A stretch of 64,000 bases of DNA from Zygnema cylindricum (lineage: Eukaryota > Streptophyta > Zygnematophyceae > Zygnematales > Zygnemataceae), in the NCBI GenBank assembly GCA_037447655.1, contig JBBHKE010003455.1, positions 791,560 to 855,559 of the forward strand. Direction: 5' to 3'. Below, one piece after another: positions 45,963 through 56,647 of this stretch; position 1 is the stretch's first letter; each line of letters begins with the position of its first letter. The translations under genes were made by a program, and so were the position numbers. Under the pieces are notes generated by a model. The model was not told where the DNA came from and made no database searches. It saw nothing but the letters and a program-made list of their open reading frames with translations.

Positions 45963-47726
45963 GAAGGGTCATGGATACAGGTACTGTCCTAAGCTGAAAA
46001 AGGCTAATAAGACAGGTTTATACAGGCCAGGTTGGCAGCAAAGCCAATATCATAAAGGCTTTTCTAGAAATCCTACCTGTGGAAATGCTCTCTTTTCAGC
46101 TTTTGCAAGTGATGCAGATGAGTCTTTGAGCTTCAATGAGCAAGAGGATGCGGAGTTATTTGCTATTGCGGAAGCGATGGAGGGCCCAAAAGATGCAAGA
46201 TGGATCATGGACACGGGAGCATCGGCCCACATCTGGTGGAACAAGGCGGCTTTTACAAATCAGCAACAAACGTCTCCAAATAGTATTTACTATGCTTGTG
46301 GCATGAGTGTTCAAACCTCAACGCTAGATGATGTATCTTTGATGGTAGATGTGGGGGGAAATTCGGTCGAGAGAACCCTTCACAATGTTTTGTAGGTTCC
46401 AAACTTTAACAATTTTTTTTCTACATCCTTAGTGGAGAGCAAAGGCTTTGAAGTCATTTTGAAAGAAGGTAGACAGGTTATTAACAAGAAAGGAAAAGTA
46501 GTAGTTACAGGAACTAGAGATGATAGAAAAATGTACCACATTGACATGGCTGAATATAAATAAAATGATGTTCTCTACTCTAGTGTCCAATCTAATAATG
46601 AGTTGTGGCATAAAAGATTAAGACATATGAATTATGATAGTCTAAAAAAAATGGTGAATTCGAGAAAATTTGATGGAGTTTTTCTCAATTCTCATCCTAC
46701 AAAATCATGTGATGGTTGTTCACTTGGAAGGATTGACAGATTGTCATTTCCATAGGAAACAGACCACAGATCGGACAAAGTTCTGCTGCTAATACATTCT
46801 GAAGTTCTCGGTCCTTCACAAGTGGCTTCGGCTGGAGGCGTACCCTATATGGTCACGTTCACAGATGACTACTCGAGGTACACCAAAGTTTACTTCATGT
46901 AACGTAAAAGTGAAGTGTTTACTCACTTCAAACACTACAACGCGTGGGCGGAAAAGCTTCATGGAGTTCCAATCTTGGCGTTAAGATCGGACAATGGGGA
47001 AGAATACACATCAAAGGAATTCGAAGAATTTCTCCTTCAGGAAGGTATCACAATCTTATAGTTCTATACACAACGAAACAGAATGGTGTTTCTGAAAGAT
47101 TAAATAGGAAAATGACAGAGAGTGCTCGGTCCATGCTTGCTGATAAAGGGCTAAATTTGAAATTCAGGGCTGAAGCATTTATCTATGCTTTTTATATCAA
47201 GAACAGAATTGCTTCTAGATGTGTTAGTACTACACCTTATGAGATTAAGATAGGAGAAAAGCCTAATGTTAATCACTTTAAGATCTTTGGCAGCAAGTGT
47301 TTTATTCTAGACACTTCACAAGATACATGGAAAATGGAGGCTAAAGGCTTACCTGGAAGTTTCATGGGGTATGATGATAATGCAAAAGGATATAGAGTTT
47401 TTGTATTTGAGACACAGAAAGTGATTATCTCTAGGAATATCCAGATTAAAGATGAACAGGGTTCGGTTGACTTATTTAAAGTGCCAGATCAACGCGCAAA
47501 TGAAAAACGTCAATATGTTATTTTTCAACATACACAGCTAGTTTGCTTTCCACCAGCAAGTGGGACACCTCTTCCTTCAGTTCCTCCGGTGCCTTCACAT
47601 GATGCTTCACCACAAGCTACACCTCAGGCGGAAAAACTGCTACACACTCGGTACTGTTGTTTTTGGAAGATTCATTTTCGTACAGTCGTGCCCTCGCGTG
47701 TTCGCACACTTAGTAACCGAATGTAA
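45963..47726 (+). pseudogene. pol: Copia-A protease-integrase pseudogene
   Basis: The protease site WIMDTGASAHIWWN at about 46201-46242 keeps the D-T-G triad, the only intact one among the retroelements here. Integrase follows: LWHKRLRHMNYDSLKKM near 46605, SCDGCSLGRIDRLSF near 46710, VTFTDDYSRYTKVYFM near 46855, RSDNGEEYTSKEFEEF near 46985 (G to E in the usual DNGGEY), then QNGVSERLNRKMTESARS and FKIFGSKCFILDTS. Stops and a frameshift near 47040-47060 break it. The frame ends in a proline-rich linker with an unrelated-looking tail after 47640. Confidence 0.88.
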
Positions 47727-47828
47727 TATGGTGGTTCGAATGGATTTGTGGATTGGGGGGTAATTGTACGGATGAATTTAAGGTGACGTAAATGACAAAT
47801 TAAGTGGCGCGGAATGCGTAATAGAAAT

Positions 47829-48238
47829 GGACGGCCTTTTCATCACCAGAGAGAAATCACTGGATCAAGGCGGCAAATGATGAAATGAAGTGTATTATAG
47901 AGGCACAGACATGGCAAATGATGAAATGAAGTGTATTATAGAGGCACAGACATGGGAGCAGGTGGATCTTGCTCCAGGCAAAAAAGCCATTGGCAGCAAA
48001 TAGGTATTCAAGGTGAAGTTGAACCTGGAAAACACCATTGAAAGGTATAAAGCCACACTAGTGGCCAAAGGGTACAATAAAAAAGAAGGTATTGACTTTG
48101 AAGAAACCTTTTCTTCGTTGTCTAATTTCCCATTGTCACAATTTCGCTAAGGCTAGCGGCTATGGAGAATATGGAAATACATCAAATGGATATTAAAACG
48201 GCCTTCTTACATGGAGAGTTAGAAGAGGAGGAGGAGGA
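47829..48238 (+). pseudogene. pol: Copia-A RT N-terminal fragment
   Basis: It starts GGCCTTTTCATCACC and includes AQTWQQVDLAPGKKAIGSK (followed by an in-frame stop) and IERYKATLVAKGYN, ending at HGELEEE, where it joins a GAGGAGGAGG run. A 41-bp unit (GCAAATGATGAAATGAAG...) is duplicated in tandem at 47873-47954. A diverged copy of the same segment starts at 51520. Confidence 0.88.
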
Positions 48239-48357
48239 GGATTAGGTGGAGGAGGAGGGTGAGCTTGCTGTACAGGTTGAATGACAGGAAATACCGGAGT
48301 AGGAATAGAGGAAAGACTTGTGAAAGAGGAAAAATGAACATTTTCAAAAATAACATA

Positions 48358-50031
48358 TTAGTGATTTTTGGCATTTTTCTCAAAATCTGTCATGCCAAAA
48401 AGATCAACCAATTGACTTTCTTCCTTAACGTGAATATTCCTAGCAACTTGAAGATTTTTCCTTTCTGGATTGTAAACTCTATAGCCTACTGACTCATCAT
48501 CATAGCCCATAAAAATTCCCAGAACAGATTTTGGAAAAAGCTTAGAAATAGGAAGATTATCCAAAATAAAACATTTGCTACCAAAAACCCGAAAGTGACT
48601 TACATTGGGTTTCTTTCCGGTCCACATTTCATAGGGTGTCCTACCTTTTACCGCCTTAGCTTCTATTTTATTCCTAATATGAGATGCACAAGAGAAAGCC
48701 ACACCCCAAAATTTAAAATCTATTCCCTTATCCAACATCATAGATTTTGCACTCTCCGTTAAAGTCCTGTTAAGTCTTTTCGAAAACTCCGTTTTGCTCC
48801 GGAGTATAGGGAACTGTATATTGACGAGAGATGCCGTGTTCCCTTAAATATTCTGAGAATGCATTCGAAATATATTCTCCCCCTTTGTCGGACCGAAGAG
48901 AGATAATTGGCTTCCCGTGAAGCTTTTCCGCCCAGGTCCGGAAATGCTTGAAGTGAGTGAACACTTCACACTTCTCTTCATGAAGTAAAATCTGTACCCC
49001 AAGAAGTCATCCGTAAAAGTAACTAGAATCTGGTTGCCACTTAGGGAAGGGACTTTTGACGGTCCCCACACGTTCGAATGAATAGTTTGCAGCAAATTCG
49101 TGGCCCGGTTATCTGCGGTCTGAGGTAGGGGTAGCTTATGAAGCTTCCACAAAGCACAATCATCACATACATGAGACTCTTTTTGTCCTAACTTTACACC
49201 ATCTATCATATTTTAATTCACCATTTTATCAAGTTTCTCATGATGAACATGACCGAGCCTCTTATGCCACAAAACATTTTCCGGAAGGACACTGGAGTAT
49301 GCAAAGTCAATTTCAATAGCCAAGTCCATCCGGTACAGCAAGTTTGGGCCTCTAGTTGCTACCAAGGCTACTCTCCCATCTTTGCTTACTACCTTTTTCC
49401 CATTCTTTTGCAAAATTTCAAATCCTTTCATTTCAGCCACCGAAGTGGAAAACATTTTTTTTTAAAATTTTGGAATATAGAGAACATCATGTAAGGTTCT
49501 CTTTACAGTCTGACCATTGATGTCACATGTTAACTCCACGCTTCCCTTTGCCATAGCCTCCACACCGCTGTCATCCGCGTAATAAATTCGACGAGTTGGA
49601 ATCGGAGTAAGGGTTTTGAAGTAAGCTCGGTAGCCGCACATGTGGGAAGAGCACACGGAGTCCATAATCCATCCATTCTCTTGAGGCCCCTCCATGAGAT
49701 CTTTTGCAAGGGCAAAGAACTCATTGTCTGCCAATTGCGGAAATCTGACCACATCATCTTTTTCCCCCAACGGTTCATCTTGTGGCGTCTCATCAAATGC
49801 AAGGAACGCCGCATTTTTCACCCGCTGTTTTGACGCCGCCCCATTTGAAGGTGGTTTCTCCGATCGCACCTTCCATCCCGCACGGTAAATTCGTGTCTCA
49901 CACGCTTTTACAAATGCCGGGCACTGCCGGAAAACAGAAGCAATAGGCACAGCTTTCATGTTGCCTATTATTAGGATTAGGGATGAAGTTGATATTTCCT
50001 GAAAATCCAACCGGCCTATATGTCTGAGCAT
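48358..50031 (-). pseudogene. pol: Copia-B protease-integrase pseudogene
   Basis: The protease site is WIMDSVCSSHM at about 49660, with D-S-V replacing D-S-G. The pre-integrase domain has VLWHKRLGHVHHEKLDKM (49290-49220), then CDDCALWKLHKLPLPQ at about 49167-49120. The core gives LVTFTDDFLGYRFYF, LRSDKGGEYISNAFSEYL and YTPEQNGVFEKT across frameshifts. The C-terminal part, 48741-48358, has TPYEMWTGKKPNVSHFRVFG and MGYDDESVGYRVYNPE. Confidence 0.87.
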
Positions 50032-50039
50032 TGTACGCT

Positions 50040-50677
50040 ACCGCTGATTTTCCACCATTCAATGCTATCTGAGTTGCCTCTTCCTCTAGAATGTAAGCTT
50101 CAGCTACAGCTAAATTCCATCTAGCCTTCTCTAATCTAACCTTTTCAATTGTTCCGCGGCTCCTTTATACTCAGTAGGAAACCCTTTCATTAGAATCATA
50201 GCTTGATGATAGGGAGGAAAATTCCCCCCGGAACATGCATTTTTCTGACAACAAAAGTTTCAAGCCATTACAATAGGAGTTCATATCACCCCCGGAATAC
50301 TTATAATCCCAAGTTTTCCTTGCAGTTATAACCTTATTCTGCTCACTAGCTAGGACATAAGACTCCCGCAATGCCTTCTAAATATCAGATGCTTTAGAGA
50401 TATTGATATATGTCATGTTCAAATCTTCGGACAAGAGTAATTTAAGAACATGCAATGCATCCTCATTTTTCTTTTCAAAATCCGGATCTGTATCTCGAAC
50501 AACACCGGAAATCACATCATACAATCTCACTTTCTTAAGATAAGACTTAGTCAAATCTGCCCAATATAAATATTTTTGGCCATTAAACCCCGGGATCCGT
50601 GAGAGTGGGCCCGTGACCTGTTGCATTGAGGACACCGGTGACCCAGAGGAAGAAGAAGAAGCACCAGCAGTTGCCAT
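50040..50677 (-). pseudogene. gag: Copia-B gag pseudogene
   Basis: ATG 50677 lies in the LTR, 59 nt before the boundary. The frame reads MATAGASSSSSGSPVSSMQQ, then through the primer site as VTGPLSRIPGFNGQKYLYWA, to 50378. It resumes in other frames at 50371-50171 (ITARKTWDYKYSGGDMNSYC). The serine-rich start matches the position of the Copia-A start. Confidence 0.87.
50605..50618 (-). other. Copia-B primer binding site, half-tRNA iMet type
   Basis: Minus-strand GGTCACGGGCCCAC differs from the iMet anticodon-arm complement GGTTATGGGCCCAC at two T-to-C positions and is read as V-T-G-P. Confidence 0.7.
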
Positions 50678-51511
50678 AATATTCAGATTACAAAAGAGGA
50701 AACTCTCACGGAGACCACAAAAAGACCAAACTCACAATGAAGCCCCAAGCAAACCAGACACACACTAGATCTGAAAATTCGCCACATTATAAACAGAATA
50801 GAAAGGAAACCACATGCAAAATTTCACAAGGTTTTGCCAAAATCTCACAATGATCTTGCAATTCACAAAGTGCACAAAACTGCTTCGCAGTTTTTCCATA
50901 CAATGAATTCATTACTCTAAAATATTCTAAGTCCAACATATACAAAGTGAACCTACAACTGATCTACACCGTACCACAATTACCGTGGTATGCCGGTACA
51001 CTTAAACATTAATTAAACTAAACCCCGCCGTCTACCGTACAAGTATTTACATCGACCCAACCCTACCGAGCTAAGTAGCCAAGTCCGTCTCTGAAATGAC
51101 GCTCAAATAATCTTTCCAAAAAAGACGGTAAACACCGTCCGCCGTGCGCGCATTCGTTCATCACCGAAGATGAACCTCCACGTATAAATTTGGTTCCTCA
51201 AGAAAATTTGTACATTGTCAACCAACTCAATCAAGCTTGACTTCCCCATGGACCAACACGAAAAATGGAGTGTACCGAATCAGTGAACTCCCTTTGGAGT
51301 TACATACCACACCAAATCTTGTCTATGTCGACTCAATCTGTACACAAAACCGACTAAGTCTAGAATCCCTTTCTCACACACGAAATATAGAGAGGACTAA
51401 AGGTTTCCAAAACCAACACGAGATATAGAGAGGACTAAAGGTTTCCAAAACCAACAATCTGCAAGCAAGCTCTCACTTTGGTTATTTTCAGCTACACAGG
51501 AGCCTCTAACA
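50619..51511 (-). repeat. Copia-B 5' LTR (893 bp)
   Basis: It runs TGTTAGAGGC to ATGCAACA on the minus strand. A 38-bp unit containing AGAGAGGACTAAAGGTTTCC is duplicated in tandem at 51382-51457. No second LTR is present. Confidence 0.75.
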
Positions 51512-51519
51512 ATTCAGGA

Positions 51520-53030
51520 GGCCTTTTCATCACCTGAGAGAAATCACTGGATCGAGGCGGCAAACGATAAAATGAAGTCTATTATGGAGGCACAGACTTG
51601 GGAGCAAGTGGATTTTTGTCCGGGTAGAAAAGCCATTGGCAGCAAATGGGTATTAAAGGTGAAGCTGAACCAAGAAAACACCATTGAAAGGTATAAGGCC
51701 AGACTAGTGGCCAAAGGGTACAATCAAAAAGAAGGTATTGACTTTGAAAAAAACTTCTCTCCTGTTGTCTGATATCACTGTCTGAATTTTGCTAAGTCTA
51801 GCGGCTATAGAGAATTTGGCAATACATCAAATGGATGTAAAAACAGCCTTCTTGCATGGAGAGTTAGAAGAAACCATTTATATGAAGCAACTTGAAATGT
51901 ATGTAGAAAAGCGAAAGGAAGAATTGGTGTGTAAATTGATGAAATCTTTGAATGGCCTAAAACAAGCCCCGCGTCAGTGTAATTTGAAGTTAGATGAGTT
52001 TTTGACTAAGCCAAGTTTTAAAAGAACTAGCTCAGATCATTCTGTATATGCCTTACAAGGGGAGGATGGGATACTATACATTGTTGTATATGTGGATGAC
52101 TTATTATTAATAACTAAGTCAATGGATGAAATAAACCGCATTAAAGCTGCTTTAAGGTCTAGGTTCGAGATGAAGGACCTCGGTGAGGCCAAGTATAGCT
52201 TAGGATTACAAGTAGAAAGAGACATAAACAAAAGACTGATTATGTTGACTCAGAAAGAAGCCATATGTAACATGCTACAAAGATTTGAAATGAAAGATGT
52301 AAAGAGTTGTATAACTCCGATGGAATTCAAACAAAAATTGGAAAGAAGTGATTCAGATTCGGGCATTATGGTGTGTGAGAGTCTAGCGAACGGGGAGGAA
52401 GAGTTTATGGCTTCAAAGCCATATAGATAGGAAGTAGGAAGTGACCTGATGTTGCAGCAATTGTGGGAGTCTTGAGTAGAAGTCTGCAAAATCCTAAAAG
52501 GGCAGACTGGGAAGCAGCAAAAAGGGTGTTGAGATATCTTGCAGGTACTCGAAATCTTAAGCTTGTCCTCAGAGGAGGAGAAGTGAAAATACAGACATGG
52601 AGCGACGCTAGCTATGGGGACATGCAAAGCCGAGAATCTACAACCGGTTTTGTTTCTTAAGATTAGAGATGGAACTTGCTGCTGGATCAGCAAATTACAA
52701 AAGGTTTCAGAATACATGGCAGCACCTTCCCCCCTGAAGGAGCTTCTATGGGTTAAGTCTATTTTATAAGAACTTGGGTATATGCAAACAGGTCCTCAGT
52801 CTATCTGGTGTGATACCCAGGCAGCCATTGCCATTGTCTCTAACCCCAACCATTATTTTAATAGCAAACACATGGATGTTAGACTTCACTTTGTCAAAAA
52901 AAAAGTGTTGGCAAAAGTCATTAAATTGTGTTATTTATGGGATGTGAGGATGGTGGTTGACATGTTAACTAAAGCCCTTCCTGCTCCTAAGTTGCAGTTT
53001 TGTAGAGAGGCTATTGGACTAAGTGAGTAA
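51520..53030 (+). pseudogene. pol: Copia-C RT-RNase H pseudogene
   Basis: RT opens with AQTWEQVDFCPGRKAIGSKW, runs to 51772, shifts frame, and continues at 51789 with HQMDVKTAFLHGELEETIYM and the intact active site YIVVYVDDLLL near 52080-52112. It stays open to 52430. RNase H follows at 52463-52660 (WSDASYGDMQSRESTTGFVS) and 52782-53030 (SIWCDTQAAIAIVSNPNHYF, HMDVRLHFVKKK). Stops separate the parts. Confidence 0.9.
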
Positions 53031-53042
53031 TTGATTCTCAAG

Positions 53043-53053
53043 ATTTAGGGGAG
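53043..53053 (+). other. Copia-A/C polypurine tract
   Basis: ATTTAGGGGAG directly precedes TGTTAAGATTTG, the start of the 3' LTR. Confidence 0.75.
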
Positions 53054-54038
53054 TGTTAAGATTTGAAATCTTTAGTTCAGTAAATAGAGTTATGAGAGGA
53101 GATTGAGGACTTAGAATATTTTCTGTCTAGGATAGTTGTGATACTTACGTTTAATAGTGTGACAATGGCAAATAGACAGTAGAAGTGTACTTTATTTCAA
53201 CAAGGCCACGCGTCGACAGCGAGAGACGATGCAGGTATTCCGGAGTGGCGACCGACATCTAGATACGCGTGTCACAAATCGTACGAGCAGGTTAAGTGAA
53301 TCGGACAGACGAAGACTAATCCGAACATCCGGGAGAAATTTGCAAGAGATCGAAAGTAGGACGTTCATACGAACATTTTTGACGGGCGCGATCAAAGTGG
53401 GGACCACAATAAGTAAGTGCGCCGTATGCATTCACGATGTTCGTACCACGAGATCAACATTTGGTTGGACTTATATGATGAATGTTGACTAAGTATAGGC
53501 AACATTAATTGTAGGAACGTTATTTGTAAATATCTGGAAAACAAATTGTTAACGTTTAGTGCATTAGAATTAGTGTTACACTGTTCATTTAGCGGCAAGT
53601 AGTAATTAGGGTTTTGGAAGTACTCGCGGTATAGTTACGTACAGGTTGTATACTTTGTCGTAAGTCAGGATAGTAGTGTAGTACGGTCACCCGAATTAGT
53701 GTGACCAGTAGATACTCTTTGTGAGTATATAGTTTAGGACTTAACAAAATTTTGAGTTATCAAGTTTTGGGATTATGATAAATTAAGGGTGGTTTTTGGG
53801 AAACTTCCATCATATCTTATGGTTTACTGGGTCATTTGGGCTGCAATTTTGGGAGTTGTCAGTTTACTGTGTTGTGTATCACTGTGGCAAGTTTGAGGCA
53901 TATTAGCCTTTTGAGTCATATTTTGTTTAAGCTGAAAGTTGGTTGCTTAGTAGGTGCTTGATAGTTTCTTTTGTTTTTCATGTCTACTTCCACTACTACT
54001 GCTGGTCCTCCGCTTGCAACGGTGGTTGTAGAACAACA
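53054..54038 (+). repeat. Copia-A/C 3' LTR (985 bp)
   Basis: It pairs with 44264-45250, with scattered substitutions and small indels, and ends GAACAACA beside AAGCT (54039-54043). Confidence 0.93.
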
Positions 54039-54043
54039 AAGCT

Positions 54044-56091
54044 TAACGTTCTGTCCCTATATCAATAAAGCCTTGTCTTTTTTCTCTTCTTTGTGAATGA
54101 TATCCTATACTTGTGAAAACTAACTACTTAAAGCAAACCACTAACGAAGGATCTAAGTTGCAGTCTAATAACGAAATGCCAGGTGTCTGCTATGACTCAC
54201 CTACAATACTGCACCTACAATAATGCACATAAAGAGGCGCTGACACACAAACCCACCCTTTAGTAGTGTTCCCAAAATATCGTACGGTGAAGTCGGTATG
54301 ATTCGACTTCGCGTGAGGCCGAAATCGGCTTAGTACTGAATTGGGAGAATTGCCCATTGTCGCACCAAAATCAACATTCTGTTGTGTTCTAAAAGAAAAA
54401 AAACATGCGTACCTAAACGGTTACCCATAAAAGAACATCTTCATATTTTGTTTTGACACTCTTGTTTTTGTATTTTTTTCTCCTTGGACATTTTATCATT
54501 CTACATTTATTTCTTAACACAACTCCTTTACTTCTTTTCGCCATTAATACTTTTCCATCATCGTAATAAATAAAAGTATTAGTAGAAAAGATGATCATTG
54601 TAAATTTGTCATTGTAACAAAATCAACAATTGGGCATGTCAATTTCCTTCCCACAAATAAATGAATAAACGACATATGTATAAAAACATATAATAAGAAA
54701 GACGATTTGTGGCTTCGTGGAACGAAGTTTTAAAACTTTAAAGTTTACTTCAGACTAATAATATAATACAAACAAGTAATCTCTTTATCCTGGTCTTTGA
54801 AATATAATTTTTAAATCTTTTCAAACTGAATTGCGAATAATTTTCTCTAAAATTTATTGATATATTTTTTTCTTATTTACGTACACGTAAATCTCTAGAT
54901 ACATTGATGAGAAAAAAAAACAATAATAATACTTTCGCAACCTTTTCTATTTCTGAAGTTAACCTAATCCCAACAATAAGGTAATATATCATAAAAACAC
55001 AAAAATAATAACATAATATGCCATAATAATACCGTATTATATTGTATTTGCTCGTGGACATTTGTTTTATAGTTGGCTATTATAAACAACAATAGAAAGC
55101 CAATATTGCCTTTACTAGAAGAAATACAAAAAAAATAAATTCAATTTAATCCATTGTCCTTTTTTTGAACCATTTTCGCTTCACGACAAAGATCCATAAG
55201 CACATTTCGAATAATCCTCCCCGCAATTTTAGCTGCAAAAACAAAAGAGAAGAATTAATAAATAAAGTAGAAAGGAAACATTTCAACACTTGTGTTTTCT
55301 ACTATTTAGTCAAAATAATTTCAAAATTGTTTTATTCCTATAATATTTTAACTCTTTTTACTCCTACGATTTTCCAATCTACTATAAATTCCATTTTTAT
55401 TTCTTGAATTTAAAAAAAACAACGACAAGAAGATGATGCTTCCCAAAAACAAATTCCATCCCATGTAGTATTCATTTTTACAGCATTTCGAAAAATGTTT
55501 GAACAAAATTTCAATAAAAAAAATCATTTAACATTCGCTCAATAGATATACTTCAAATTCCACCTTCAAATTAAACAGAAAATATTTCGCAAAATCTATA
55601 AAGGCAAAATTTTACCAACTTAATATACATGATCGATTGCGATCCCAAAAATAAATAGAATTCAATATCTGCTATTAGTGTAATGTCGAAAACTAATAAA
55701 TAACTACTACATCAAGCGCAGGAAAAAGATCACCAAATATATCTCACCTATTTCATATAACTTTAATGGTATTAAGTATTCTTTAATTATGACCTTATAA
55801 CACTTTGATCGATAATTTATACATAAACATATTCATGTCACAGTAATTACTGGCTTACAATTTACTATGTTCATGTACACTAGCATTTGTAATTCTACCA
55901 AAACTAATAAGAATTGATACCATCATTCTACCACCATGTGAAATAAATAGTGAAGGCACACCGACTACCGGCATTATACCCATCGCCATTCTTACGTTAA
56001 TAAACATGTGGGTAACTTTTTTTTGATGTCAACCTATCACCATTAACTTTGTAAATATTGAGTTAGTGTTGAGTGCAATAGCCACACTGCC
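54044..56091. other. Very AT-rich intergenic DNA
   Basis: I see no gene or clear transposon. Short frames at 54413-54598 and 55165-55407 have AT-driven composition and no recognisable motif. Confidence 0.5.
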
Positions 56092-56271
56092 CATCGTTAT
56101 TAGAGTTGATTCGGTGGCGAATTTTTCGATTGGAAATCAGAAAATAGTGTAAACAAAAATATTCAAGGAACTGGACTACAATCTGCCACGTTATCAAAAT
56201 TAGTGTTATACATTCGAATTTTGCATAAGCACTAGTACATTCTCAATGCTAATAACGATGGGCCGTGCAGT
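56092..56271. repeat. Short inverted-repeat element
   Basis: CACTGCCCATCGTTATTAG near 56093 and CTAATAACGATGGGC near 56249 form an inverted pair about 180 bp apart. The shared CATCGTTATTAG core matches the ends of MITE M1, so this may be a short decayed relative. No clean TA duplication is visible. Confidence 0.45.
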
Positions 56272-56284
56272 GAATTGAGAATCA

Positions 56285-56442
56285 CTATAATTCATAATAT
56301 GCTGAATTTAACCCAACAATAAACCCAGGTTCCTCTTTTAGGAAAGAAAATATAAAATCAGTGGTGTATTCGGGTAAAAAACTTAAATGGATTTCTCTCC
56401 CATTTGATAACTGTTTCCCCCAAAGTCCTCTTGATCCTATTT
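56285..56442 (-). CDS. Possible alternative last exon of the DUF220-like gene
   Basis: Starting after an AG at 56443-56444, a frame in the right phase runs EIGSRGLWGKQLSNGREIHL to a stop at 56285-56287. The same frame is open further upstream to 56512. The acceptor has a poor pyrimidine tract, so it may not be used. I recognise no family in this piece. Confidence 0.25.
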
Positions 56443-56647
56443 CTGTTTTCGATTGGATAATATTAATTCTTGCTCCAAGCGATTCACTATCCGGGTTCGA
56501 AAACATTAGCACACGTTTTTTTTTTTTAGTAGTTCAATAAAGTATAAATTATTGGATGTACGAAGAAAACTAAACAAAAGAAAATTAAAGAAAAGAAAAA
56601 GTAGAAACTACATACTAAGATAAAACTGCAGAAAACTAAAGATTAAA

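Larger units (their letters stand above)
48239..51511 (-). mobile_element. Inverted partial copia Copia-B (LTR to integrase linker)
   Basis: The order on the minus strand is 5' LTR (51511-50619), primer site, gag, protease and integrase, ending in a proline-coding linker at about 48240-48330. RT, RNase H and 3' LTR are missing. The left junction lies in a GAGGAGGAGG run shared by the RT fragment and the proline linker on opposite strands. Proteins are of the same family as Copia-A. Confidence 0.85.
44264..54038 (+). mobile_element. Composite Ty1/copia locus (Copia-A/C with inverted Copia-B)
   Basis: LTRs of 987 bp (44264-45250) and 985 bp (53054-54038) are flanked by perfect AAGCT duplications (44259-44263 and 54039-54043), so the two ends belong to one insertion. 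Inside, plus-strand gag to the start of RT (45195-48238) is followed by a minus-strand 5' half of a related copia (48239-51511) and then by a second plus-strand RT start through RNase H (51520-53030). The first 400 bp of RT are therefore present twice, in clearly diverged versions. All genes are broken. Confidence 0.88.
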
